Source: Actinocrinis sp046724665 (GTDB lineage: Bacteria > Actinomycetota > Actinomycetes > Streptomycetales > Catenulisporaceae). From it: 12,032 nt of DNA. Position 1 is the stretch's first letter; every line of letters begins with the position of its first letter. The notes beneath the pieces are model-generated. The model was not told the DNA's origin. It did no database searches and saw only the letters and a program-made list of their open reading frames with translations. Below, in pieces: positions 1-7,445 of the stretch. The position numbers and the translations under genes were made by a program. The stretch lies in contig JBKOWZ010000209.1 in assembly GCA_046724665.1 (NCBI GenBank), positions 1 through 12,032 of the forward strand, written 5' to 3'.

Positions 1-1
1 A

Positions 2-781
2 CCGACGCCCGCTAAACCAGCCTTCGTCCACCCAAGCCCCGCCCAACCGACCCCCTACCACCCCACCCCCCCGCAACAGCCCCCCCCCCACCACCCCCTC
101 CCCCACAAGCGTTTTGTCATACCAGCCTATTTCCATCCCACCGGGCACCCCGACGGCTGGCACACGCTGGCCGAACTCGGCCCCCAACTCGCGTTCGCCA
201 TCCTCAACCCCGACTCCGGCCCGGGTCGCGCCATCGACCCCAGGTACCTCGACCCCGTCGCCGCGATCCGCGCCGCCGGAGGCGACGTCGTCGGGTACGT
301 GGACACCGGCTACGGCCGACGCCCCGCTTCAGCCGTGCTGCGCGACCTCGCCGCCTACCGGTCGTGGTACGGCCTAAGCGGCGGATTCCTAGACCAAGTG
401 CCCGCAGGCCGCGAGCACGTCGCGCACTACCGGCGCCTCATCGCCGCAGCGCGCCGGATGGGCATGGACCGGATCGCGCTCAATCCCGGCGTGACGCCCG
501 CGCCCGAATACGCCGACATCGCCGACGTGGTGGTCACCTTCGAAGGGCCGTGGGCCGCATATGGTGATCACGTCACCGCGAACTGGACCCGACGCCATCC
601 GCCGGAGCGCTTCTGCCACCTGATCCACAGCACGCCGCCCACCAAGCTGGCGTCGGTAATCGAGGACGCGCGCGGACGCCACGCCGGGGCCGTCTATGCC
701 ACGGAACTGACGGGAGTGAACCCATGGGGCAGCCTCAGCTCGCTGTTCGAGCACATAGCCGTCGCCGCGCGCGCACTTTAG
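2..781 (+). CDS. Spherulin-4 family (GH135-like) glycosidase, 5'-partial
   Basis: The reading frame enters from outside the window and stops with TAG at 779-781. From about 119 it reads as a spherulation-specific family 4 domain: IPAYFHP, a WHTLAELGP stretch, AILNPDSGPG, GYVDTGYGRR, SGGFLDQVPAG, a LNPGV turn and VVTFEGPW. This is the expected order for the TIM-barrel family that includes fungal Sph3 (GH135), which cleaves galactosaminogalactan. Acidic residues that could be catalytic are Asp at 392-394 and Glu at 542-544. The residue after the Asp is Gln, where I recall Glu in Sph3. Before the domain the frame encodes a Pro/His/Gln-rich stretch (about 2-118). No ATG, GTG or TTG occurs in frame before GTG at 299, which lies inside the domain, so the true start is upstream. 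Its 3' end overlaps the GH114-like gene, suggesting translational coupling. The family call is firm; substrate and the upstream domain are unknown. Confidence 0.82.
   Translation, partial: PTPAKPAFVHPSPAQPTPYHPTPPQQPPPHHPLPHKRFVIPAYFHPTGHPDGWHTLAELGPQLAFAILNPDSGPGRAIDPRYLDPVAAIRAAGGDVVGYVDTGYGRRPASAVLRDLAAYRSWYGLSGGFLDQVPAGREHVAHYRRLIAAARRMGMDRIALNPGVTPAPEYADIADVVVTFEGPWAAYGDHVTANWTRRHPPERFCHLIHSTPPTKLASVIEDARGRHAGAVYATELTGVNPWGSLSSLFEHIAVAARAL
51..104. repeat. C-rich tract with a C10 run; possible G-quadruplex on the minus strand
   Basis: The plus strand has C runs at 51-55 (5), 61-64 (4), 66-72 (7), 80-89 (10), 94-98 (5) and 100-104 (5). Gaps between runs are 1 to 7 bases except the first, which has 5. 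The complementary strand therefore meets the usual four-run G-quadruplex pattern. In the open frame the tract encodes prolines with a few His, Gln and Thr, so it also serves as a proline-rich linker. Slippage in the C10 run would shift the downstream hydrolase domain out of frame. Confidence 0.7.
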
Positions 782-1593
782 CTCTCGCCGCGCCGGTTAC
801 CGCAGCACTTGTGCTCGTAGCGTCGCTGTCCGCCTGCTCGCCCGACCCCGACCTCTCGCGAACATCCGACCCCTCAACTTCCGCCCCGACTTCAATCTGG
901 CACCCGAATCCGGGCCTGAGCTGGCAGTGGCAGCTGACCGAGCCGGTGGACACCACCGTAGACGCGCAGGTCTACGACATCGACGGCGCCGAGAACGGCG
1001 CCGCAGTCGTCGCGGCACTTCACGCGGCCGGGCGCAAGGTGATCTGCTACGTGAACGTCGGCGCCGTGGAGTCCTTCCGCGCCGACGCGAACAGCTTCCC
1101 GTCCGCAGCGATCGGCGAGCCCAACGGCTGGCCCGGCGAGCGCTGGCTGGACGTGCGCCAACTGGATGAACTGCGCCCGATCATCGCGGCACGGTTCAAG
1201 ACGTGCGCGGAGAAGGGCTTCGACGGGATCGAGGCGGACAACGTGGACGGTTACGCGAACGACACCGGCTTCCCGCTGACCGCCGAAGATCAATTGTCCT
1301 TCAATCGGATGGTAGCCACGCTCGCCCACGCCGACGGCCTGGCCATCGGGCTGAAGAACGACCTCGACCAAATCCCGCAGCTCGTCTCGACCTTCGACTT
1401 CGCGGTCAACGAGCAGTGCGCCGAGTACGACGAATGCGACGCACTCAAGCCGTTCATCGCCGCTGCAAAGGCGGTCTTCCACGCCGAGTACACGCTGCCG
1501 CTCAGCGAGTTCTGCGCGCAGACCACCGCGCTCGGCCTGTCCTCGATCCGGAAGAACACCACGCTCGACGCCGCACGCTGGCCGTGCCCCTGA
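724..1593 (+). CDS. GH114-like endo-alpha-1,4-polygalactosaminidase, lipoprotein
   Basis: A 289-residue secreted glycosidase-like protein. Residues 1-38 form a lipoprotein signal: an arginine-rich n-region (RRRAR), a hydrophobic core around 19-35, and lipobox LSAC with the lipidated Cys38. A Ser/Thr/Pro linker (about 39-58) leads to the GH114/TM1410-type barrel: WHPNPGLSWQWQL, VYDIDG, KVICYVNVGAVE, GEPNGWPGERWLDVR, GFDGIEADNVDGYAND (165-180) and FAVNEQC (226-232). Asp167 or Asp172 and Glu230 are the likely catalytic acids by position in family motifs. Characterised members cleave alpha-1,4-linked galactosamine polymers. ATG 724 is chosen because GGGAG lies at 712-716, seven bases upstream, and it supplies the complete signal peptide. 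It overlaps the preceding spherulin-4 gene by 58 nt in another frame. The substrate here is inferred, not shown. Confidence 0.87.
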   Translation: MGQPQLAVRAHSRRRARTLALAAPVTAALVLVASLSACSPDPDLSRTSDPSTSAPTSIWHPNPGLSWQWQLTEPVDTTVDAQVYDIDGAENGAAVVAALHAAGRKVICYVNVGAVESFRADANSFPSAAIGEPNGWPGERWLDVRQLDELRPIIAARFKTCAEKGFDGIEADNVDGYANDTGFPLTAEDQLSFNRMVATLAHADGLAIGLKNDLDQIPQLVSTFDFAVNEQCAEYDECDALKPFIAAAKAVFHAEYTLPLSEFCAQTTALGLSSIRKNTTLDAARWPCP

Positions 1594-1649
1594 CGCGCTT
1601 GTTACCCCGCCCCACCAGCCCGCCGACGGTACCAGTCAACCCACGACCG

Positions 1650-2600
1650 CTACACGCCCTCCACCAACTCATCAGCTGCCGTGAACGGATCGAGTCCACC
1701 GCCCGCCACCCTGTCGGCCAGTGCCGAGAGCCGCGAGTCGCCGTGCAGCGTACCGAACCGTGAGCGCAGCACCGCGAACGCGATCGCCTCGATCTCCGCG
1801 GCCGCACGCGCCCGGCGCCGCGCCGCGAGCCGCCCGGTCTCCGCCAGCCAGGCCCGGTGCTTCTCCAGCGCCTCGACGACCTCGGCGATGCCCTCGCCAC
1901 GCGCCGCGACCGTCTTGACGACCGGCGGCCGCCAGTCGCCCGGCTCACGCCGCTCGCCGAGCGCCAGCATGTGGCCCAGTTCACGTACGGTGGCGTCCAC
2001 GCCGTCCCGGTCGGCCTTGTTGACCACGAACACGTCGCCGATCTCGAGGATCCCCGCCTTCGCCGCCTGGATCCCGTCGCCCATGCCCGGCGCGAGCAGC
2101 ACCACCGCGGTGTCCGCCGCCGAGGCGACCTCGATCTCCGACTGCCCGACGCCGACCGTCTCGACCAACACCACTTCGCAGCCAGCCGCGTCGAGCACCC
2201 GCAGCGCCTGCGGTGTCGTCGCCGCCAGCCCGCCGAGGTGCCCGCGCGAGGCCATCGAGCGGATGTAGACCTCCGGATCGGTGGCGTGCTCCTGCATCCT
2301 GACCCGGTCGCCGAGCAGCGCGCCGCCGGAAAAAGGCGACGACGGATCGACCGCGAGCACGCCGATCCGCTTGCCACGCGCCCGGTATTCGGCAACCAGG
2401 GCACTGGTCGTAGTGGACTTACCCACACCCGGCGCGCCGGTCAGACCGACGATGTACGCACCGCCGGCGTGCGGCGCGAGCGCCGCCATCACCTCGCGCA
2501 GTATCGGCGAGCCGTCTTCGACCGCGGAGATCAGGCGGGCGACCGCGCGCGGGTCGCCGCCACGCGCGCGGTCCACCAGAGCCGGGACATCAATCGTCAC
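1650..2600 (-). CDS. meaB: MeaB/ArgK-family G3E GTPase, methylmalonyl-CoA mutase chaperone
   Basis: A 316-residue P-loop GTPase of the MeaB (human MMAA) family. These proteins bind B12-dependent acyl-CoA mutases, gate delivery of intact adenosylcobalamin and help eject damaged cofactor. Visible motifs are Walker A GAPGVGKST (55-63), the long switch stretch VDPSSPFSGGALLGDRVRM (84-102), ETVGVGQSE (147-155) and the guanine-specificity motif NKAD (194-197). Length is normal for the family. The start is GTG at 2598-2600, giving MTIDVPALVDRARGG, a typical MeaB N-terminus; only a weak AGGG precedes it. The gene lies 122 bp downstream of the thiolase on the same strand and converges with the GH114-like gene, 56 bp away. 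The mutase partner is not in the window, but the epimerase and ccr nearby fit the role. An old name, ArgK/arginine transport ATPase, should be ignored. Confidence 0.95.
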   Translation of the reverse strand: MTIDVPALVDRARGGDPRAVARLISAVEDGSPILREVMAALAPHAGGAYIVGLTGAPGVGKSTTTSALVAEYRARGKRIGVLAVDPSSPFSGGALLGDRVRMQEHATDPEVYIRSMASRGHLGGLAATTPQALRVLDAAGCEVVLVETVGVGQSEIEVASAADTAVVLLAPGMGDGIQAAKAGILEIGDVFVVNKADRDGVDATVRELGHMLALGERREPGDWRPPVVKTVAARGEGIAEVVEALEKHRAWLAETGRLAARRRARAAAEIEAIAFAVLRSRFGTLHGDSRLSALADRVAGGGLDPFTAADELVEGV

Positions 2601-2637
2601 AGCTCAGACCCTACCTTCACGCCGACACCTCATCCTC

Positions 2638-2662
2638 AGGCCTAGCCATCATGCCTAGGCCT
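2638..2662. terminator. Inverted repeat between thiolase and meaB
   Basis: AGGCCTAG at 2638-2645 is perfectly complementary to CTAGGCCT at 2655-2662, leaving a 9-base loop. On the minus strand it lies between the thiolase stop and the meaB start, where it could act as a terminator or attenuator, or protect the upstream transcript. There is no following U-tract, so intrinsic termination is uncertain. The right arm contains the shorter palindrome GCCTAGGC (2653-2660). Confidence 0.4.
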
Positions 2663-2667
2663 CACGC

Positions 2668-2722
2668 CCTACGCTTACGTACGCTTCTCGCCCTACGCCT
2701 ACGCCTAACTACTTACGACTAC

Positions 2723-2730
<8 letters not shown>
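2668..2730. repeat. Degenerate TACG short tandem repeats
   Basis: The tetramer TACG occurs seven times between 2670 and 2727. Within this, ACTACTTACG is perfectly duplicated head to tail (2708-2717 and 2718-2727), and TACGCC is duplicated at 2694-2705. The 10-mer duplication runs through the thiolase stop codon (minus strand TAA at 2723-2725). The tract is visibly richer in A and T than the surrounding genes. I see no open frame or RNA family in it; its function, if any, is unknown. Confidence 0.6.
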
Positions 2731-3910
<1,180 letters not shown>

Positions 3911-3920
3911 GTTCGGTACG

Positions 3921-3926
3921 CCTCCT
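3921..3926 (-). promoter_or_regulatory. Ribosome binding site deciding the thiolase start
   Basis: On the minus strand this reads AGGAGG, ten bases before ATG 3910. It supports the 395-residue thiolase and argues against the longer form starting at 3967. Confidence 0.75.
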
Positions 3927-3941
3927 GCGAGATGGCGGTCG

Positions 3942-3959
3942 AGTGTCTTCTTCGACACT
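3942..3959. promoter_or_regulatory. 18-bp dyad in the thiolase-mce divergent region, candidate operator
   Basis: AGTGTC (3942-3947) and GACACT (3954-3959) form a perfect 6+6 bp inverted repeat with a 6-base spacer, TTCTTC. A third half-site, AGTGTC, lies at 3994-3999 between the dyad and the epimerase start. The 112-bp gap must hold both divergent promoters, so this is a reasonable place for an operator. A TAGGGT at 3984-3989 resembles a plus-strand -10 box but has no clear -35 partner. Which protein would bind is unknown. Confidence 0.4.
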
Positions 3960-4022
3960 ATCCACATTTCGGCTACCCGCCAGTAGGGTCGGCAGTGTCA
4001 GCTTGACCACACGGAGGCACGC

Positions 4023-4472
4023 ATGATCACTCGCATCGACCACATCGGCATCGCCTGCCGGGATCTCGACGCGAGCATCGAGTTCTACCGCGACACCTAC
4101 GGCTTCGAGGTCTTCCACAGCGAGGTGAACGAGGAGCAGGGCGTCCGCGAGGCGATGCTGCGGATCAACGGCACCGACGACGGCGGCGCGTCGTACCTCC
4201 AGCTGCTCGAGCCGACCCGTGACGACTCGGCGATCGCCAAGTACCTGGAGAAGCACGGCGAGGGCGTGCATCACATCGCCTTCGGCACGCCTGACGTCGT
4301 CGCGGCGACCGAGGAGGCGACGCGTACCGGCGTCCGCGCGCTGTACCCGGCCCCTCGACGCGGTACGTCGAACTCGTCGATCAACTTCCTGCACCCGAAG
4401 GACTGCCACGGCGTGCTCACCGAGCTCGTGCAGGCCGCCGACGCCGCCGACACGACCGCTCACACGCACTGA
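4023..4472 (+). CDS. mce: Methylmalonyl-CoA/ethylmalonyl-CoA epimerase
   Basis: A 149-residue enzyme of the vicinal oxygen chelate (glyoxalase) fold that interconverts (2S)- and (2R)-methylmalonyl-CoA, and ethylmalonyl-CoA in organisms using that pathway. The expected metal ligands are visible as His7 (RIDHIGIA), Gln60 (SYLQLLEP), His84 (GVHHIAF) and Glu134 (VLTELV), matching the His-Gln-His-Glu set of the Propionibacterium enzyme. FLHPKDCHGVLTEL near the C-terminus is typical. GGAGG at 4013-4017 precedes ATG 4023 by five bases. It is divergent from the thiolase and followed after 88 bp by the helicase gene. It links the product of Ccr to the mutase served by MeaB, and supplies the correct epimer for polyketide extender units. 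The Ala/His-rich tail after about residue 137 looks unstructured. Confidence 0.94.
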   Translation: MITRIDHIGIACRDLDASIEFYRDTYGFEVFHSEVNEEQGVREAMLRINGTDDGGASYLQLLEPTRDDSAIAKYLEKHGEGVHHIAFGTPDVVAATEEATRTGVRALYPAPRRGTSNSSINFLHPKDCHGVLTELVQAADAADTTAHTH

Positions 4473-4496
4473 TCCGTGATCGTCCCCGCCCCCCGA

Positions 4497-4502
4497 TAGA
4501 CT
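4497..4502 (+). promoter_or_regulatory. Possible -10 box upstream of helD
   Basis: TAGACT in the 88-bp gap between mce and the helicase gene fits the actinobacterial TANNNT -10 pattern and would give a leader of roughly 50 bases. No convincing -35 hexamer is seen 16-18 bases upstream, so this is weak. No inverted repeat resembling a rifamycin-associated element was found here. Confidence 0.22.
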
Positions 4503-4547
4503 GTTCGGCCCTGCCCAGGCGCCAGAACCGCGTCCCGACAGCCTTTC

Positions 4548-4552
4548 GGAGG
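4548..4552 (+). promoter_or_regulatory. Ribosome binding site supporting the TTG start of helD
   Basis: GGAGG lies eight bases before TTG 4561 and is the only good site near the 5' end of this frame. It supports a TTG start and the full N-terminal arm. Confidence 0.65.
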
Positions 4553-4560
4553 TCACTGCT

Positions 4561-6714
4561 TTGCTGCGTCAGCCCACGACGAGCGACGGCGCTCCGGATC
4601 AGGCGCAACGCGCCGAGATGGAAGCCGAGCAGCGGCACGTGGACCGGGTGCACGAACGCCTCGAGGTGATGCGCGGCCACGCCCGCGCCTACGAGGCCGA
4701 GGGCCACCGGCGGGCGCTGTTCGGCAACGAGGGCGGCCTGGTCGAGCGGGACGTGATCGTCTTCCAGGCGGCGGTCTGGCTGCGCCGGCTCGACGCGCAG
4801 GAGGAGGGCCTGGTCTTCGGCCGGCTGGACTTCGGCGACGGCGAGGTGCGGCACATCGGCCGGATCGGGGTGCGCGACGAGGAGTACGAGCCGCTGGTGG
4901 TCGATTGGCGTGCGCCCGCCGCCGCCGCGTTTTACCGCGCCACCCCGGCCGACCAGATGGACATCGTCCGCCGCCGCACGATCCGGTGCGTCGGTGCCAA
5001 GGTCGTCCGCCTCGACGACGACCTGCTGAACCCGGCCAGGGCCGAGGAACTGAACCTGACCGTCGTGGGCGACGGCGCCCTGATGGCCGCGCTGACCCGC
5101 AAGCGCGGCACCGCGATGCAGGACATCGTGGCGACCATCCAGGCGGAGCAGGATCTCGCGGTGCGCTCCCCCGCCGACGGCGCCACGATCATCACCGGCG
5201 GCCCCGGCACCGGCAAGACCGCCGTGGCGCTGCACCGCGCCGCGTTCCTGCTGTTCAACGAGCGCAAGCGGTTCGAGTCCGGCGGAGTCCTCATCGTCGG
5301 CCCGTCCACGGTCTTCGTGTCCTACATCGAGCAGGTACTGCCGTCGCTCGGCGAGCACACGGCCGCGCTGCGCGCGCTCGGCGAGCTGGTCGATGGCGTG
5401 CGCGCGACCCGCCACGACCCCGCCGAACTCGCCGCGCTCAAGGGCTCCCTCACCCTCCTGCCCGTACTCGGCCGCGCAGTGCGTGCAACGCCGCCGAACA
5501 CGCCGCGCCAGTTCAGGACGACCTACCACGGCCACGTCATCCACCTGACCGCCCACCAGCTCGACAACCTGCGCAGGCAGGTTCTGAACCGCAACCCGCA
5601 CCCTAATGCCGCCCGAGCACACGCCGAGACGGCGCTGGTCGAGGCGGCGTGGGGCCAGCTACCCGCAGAGCTGCGCGAACGCCGCCGCACCGAGCGGTCC
5701 ATCTTCGACCGCGACCTACGCGACCGCACCGACTTCGAGCTCTTCGTCGAGCAGTGGTGGCCCTACCGCACGGCCGCCGAAGTGCTGCGCTCCTGCGCCG
5801 ACCCGCGAGCGCTGTCCGAGCACGCCCGCCACCGTCTGACGCAGGCCCAGGTCGCAGCCCTCGCCCGATCCTGGGCCGGCGACCACCTGTCGGTCGAAGA
5901 CGTCCCCCTCCTCGACGAGCTGGCCCAGCTGCTCGGCACGCCGCCGGTCCCGGAAAGTGACGAAGAGGACCTCTTCGCCGACAGCGGCGTCGCGGAAGTC
6001 TCGTCGTGGGCAGATCGCACCAGCACCATCAACAACACGGGCGACGCCACAACAGGCCACCGCGAGCGGGTCCGGGAAAGCTACGCGCACGTCATCGTGG
6101 ACGAGGCGCAGGACCTCTCGCCGATGCAGTGGCGCGTACTCGGCCGACTCGGCCGCCGCGCCAGCTGGACGATCGTCGGCGACCCGGTCCAGTCCGCCTG
6201 GCCCGACCCGAAGGAGTCCGCGGCCGCTATGGAAGCGGCGCTCGGCGACCAGCCCCGCCACGTCCACGTGCTGCGCACCAACTACCGCAACTCGGCCGAG
6301 ATCTTCGCCTACGCCTCGCAATACGCGAAGAAGGCGGCCCCCGAAGCCGCGCTCCCCAACGCGGTGCGCGAGACCGGCTTCCCACCCGAACACCGCGCCG
6401 CCCTACCCGCCGCGGTCGATGAGGCCCTCGCCGCCGTCGAGGGCACCGTCGGCGTAATCACCGCCCTCGACGCAAGTGACGCCGTCGCCGCAACCCTCCG
6501 CACCGCGCTGGAGCGCGAAGCCGGCAGACTCATCGTCGTCAACGCCCTCGACGCCAAGGGTCTGGAGTACGACGCAGCCGTCGTCGTCGATCCGGACGCC
6601 ATCGAATGCGAATCCCCAGCCGGCACCCGCACCCTGTACGTCGCCCTGACCCGCGCGACACAGCGGCTTTACATCTGCGCCACTCCCGCCGCGGACCGTC
6701 TCGGCTCTCGATGA
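4561..6714 (+). CDS. helD: HelD-like UvrD/Rep-family helicase acting on RNA polymerase
   Basis: A 717-residue SF1 ATPase with the layout of actinobacterial HelD: a coiled N-terminal arm (about 12-50), then the IGRIGVRDEEYEPLVVDWRAP block (100-119), Walker A GGPGTGKTA (213-221), a long non-conserved insert (about 270-505), motif II VIVDEAQD (511-518), motif III IVGDPVQS (538-545), RTNYRNS (572-578), NALDAKGLEYD (661-671) and motif VI YVALTRATQRLYI (693-705). HelD proteins enter the RNA polymerase channels and use nucleotide turnover to strip stalled enzyme from DNA; some relatives (HelR) protect against rifamycins. The start is TTG 4561, with GGAGG at 4548-4552 eight bases upstream; the next in-frame ATG is at 4618 without a comparable site. 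The stop overlaps an ATG at 6711, and peptidase E follows. All catalytic motifs look intact. Assignment to HelD rather than HelR is not resolved. Confidence 0.88.
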   Translation: MLRQPTTSDGAPDQAQRAEMEAEQRHVDRVHERLEVMRGHARAYEAEGHRRALFGNEGGLVERDVIVFQAAVWLRRLDAQEEGLVFGRLDFGDGEVRHIGRIGVRDEEYEPLVVDWRAPAAAAFYRATPADQMDIVRRRTIRCVGAKVVRLDDDLLNPARAEELNLTVVGDGALMAALTRKRGTAMQDIVATIQAEQDLAVRSPADGATIITGGPGTGKTAVALHRAAFLLFNERKRFESGGVLIVGPSTVFVSYIEQVLPSLGEHTAALRALGELVDGVRATRHDPAELAALKGSLTLLPVLGRAVRATPPNTPRQFRTTYHGHVIHLTAHQLDNLRRQVLNRNPHPNAARAHAETALVEAAWGQLPAELRERRRTERSIFDRDLRDRTDFELFVEQWWPYRTAAEVLRSCADPRALSEHARHRLTQAQVAALARSWAGDHLSVEDVPLLDELAQLLGTPPVPESDEEDLFADSGVAEVSSWADRTSTINNTGDATTGHRERVRESYAHVIVDEAQDLSPMQWRVLGRLGRRASWTIVGDPVQSAWPDPKESAAAMEAALGDQPRHVHVLRTNYRNSAEIFAYASQYAKKAAPEAALPNAVRETGFPPEHRAALPAAVDEALAAVEGTVGVITALDASDAVAATLRTALEREAGRLIVVNALDAKGLEYDAAVVVDPDAIECESPAGTRTLYVALTRATQRLYICATPAADRLGSR

Positions 6715-6728
6715 ACAAGGAAGGCGCG

Positions 6729-7394
6729 ATGAAGCTTCTGCTGACCTCCGGCGGCGTGAGCAACCAGAGCATCCGCGACGCCTTGGTCGGCATGCTGGGC
6801 AAACCCATCGCCGAGTCCACCGCCCTGTGCATCCCCACCGCGATGTACGGCATGCCCGGGACCGCCGTCATGACGTGGCGGCAGATCGCCGGGCAGACTC
6901 CCACCCCCATGGTCGAGCTGGGATGGAAGTCCATGGGCATGCTGGAGCTGACCGCGCTGCCCAGCATCGACGAGGAGAACTGGGTCCCCGTGGTCCGGGA
7001 GACCGACGCCCTGCTGGTGTGTGGCGGCGACGTGCTGTATCTGCACCGCTGGATGCGCGAATCCGGCCTGGCGGACCTCTTCCCGTCGCTGAGCGAGACG
7101 GTCTACGTGGGGCTGAGCGCCGGCAGCATGGTGATGGCCCCGCACGTCGGTCAGGAGTTCGTCGGCTGGCAGCCGGCCGGGGGCGGCGACCGCGCGCTGG
7201 GCATGGTCGGATTCTCGATCTTCCCGCACCTGGACAACCCGGACTGCCCGGAGAACACCATGGCCGACGCCGAGACGTGGGCCGCACGCGTGCCGGTGCC
7301 GGGTTACGCGATCGATGACGAGACCGCCATCACGGTGGTGGACGGCGCCGTCGAGGTCGTCTCCGAAGGGCACTGGAAGCTCTTCGAGCCCTAG
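6729..7394 (+). CDS. Peptidase E (S51 family) homologue
   Basis: A 221-residue cytoplasmic protein of the dipeptidase E/cyanophycinase-like S51 family, serine peptidases whose known members release N-terminal Asp from short peptides. The nucleophile elbow is GLSAGS (128-133) with Ser130, and His167 in FPHLD is a likely triad partner. CGGDVLYLH (98-106) and the MKLLLTSGG N-terminus are also typical. ATG 6729 is chosen because AAGGAAGG at 6717-6724 precedes it. An earlier ATG at 6711 overlaps the helicase stop as ATGA and would add six residues (MNKEGA). Either way the gene is translationally linked to helD. The link between an RNA polymerase recycling helicase and a peptidase is not explained by known biology. 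The natural substrate is unknown; a related alpha-aspartyl dipeptidase or cyanophycinase-like activity is possible. Confidence 0.85.
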   Translation: MKLLLTSGGVSNQSIRDALVGMLGKPIAESTALCIPTAMYGMPGTAVMTWRQIAGQTPTPMVELGWKSMGMLELTALPSIDEENWVPVVRETDALLVCGGDVLYLHRWMRESGLADLFPSLSETVYVGLSAGSMVMAPHVGQEFVGWQPAGGGDRALGMVGFSIFPHLDNPDCPENTMADAETWAARVPVPGYAIDDETAITVVDGAVEVVSEGHWKLFEP

Positions 7395-7445
7395 TTCGAT
7401 CCCCGACGGGACGGCATGGCGAAGCATGGACGGGGTCGCAGTGGA

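Noticed and set aside
114..377. Plus-strand frame starting at TTG 114
   Set aside because: It encodes a Pro/Ser/Thr-rich sequence without similarity and lies out of frame with the clear spherulin-4 domain.
1594..1649. Bidirectional terminator between the GH114-like gene and meaB
   Set aside because: The convergent gap shows no stem longer than a few base pairs beyond the 6-bp palindrome GGTACC.
3911..3967. Longer thiolase beginning at ATG 3967
   Set aside because: The extra 19 residues are unlike thiolase N-termini, the extension covers the operator-like dyad, and the AGGAGG site supports the start at 3910.
4473..4560. A rifamycin-associated element upstream of helD
   Set aside because: No long inverted repeat of that type is present, so control by rifamycins cannot be claimed.
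4417..5622. Long minus-strand open frame opposite the 5' half of helD
   Set aside because: The translated sequence is low in recognisable structure, and the plus strand holds all HelD motifs in frame.
7395..7445. Terminator between peptidase E and the anchored unknown gene
   Set aside because: Only CATG repeats six bases apart and a very short CCC/GGG stem are visible; too weak to call.
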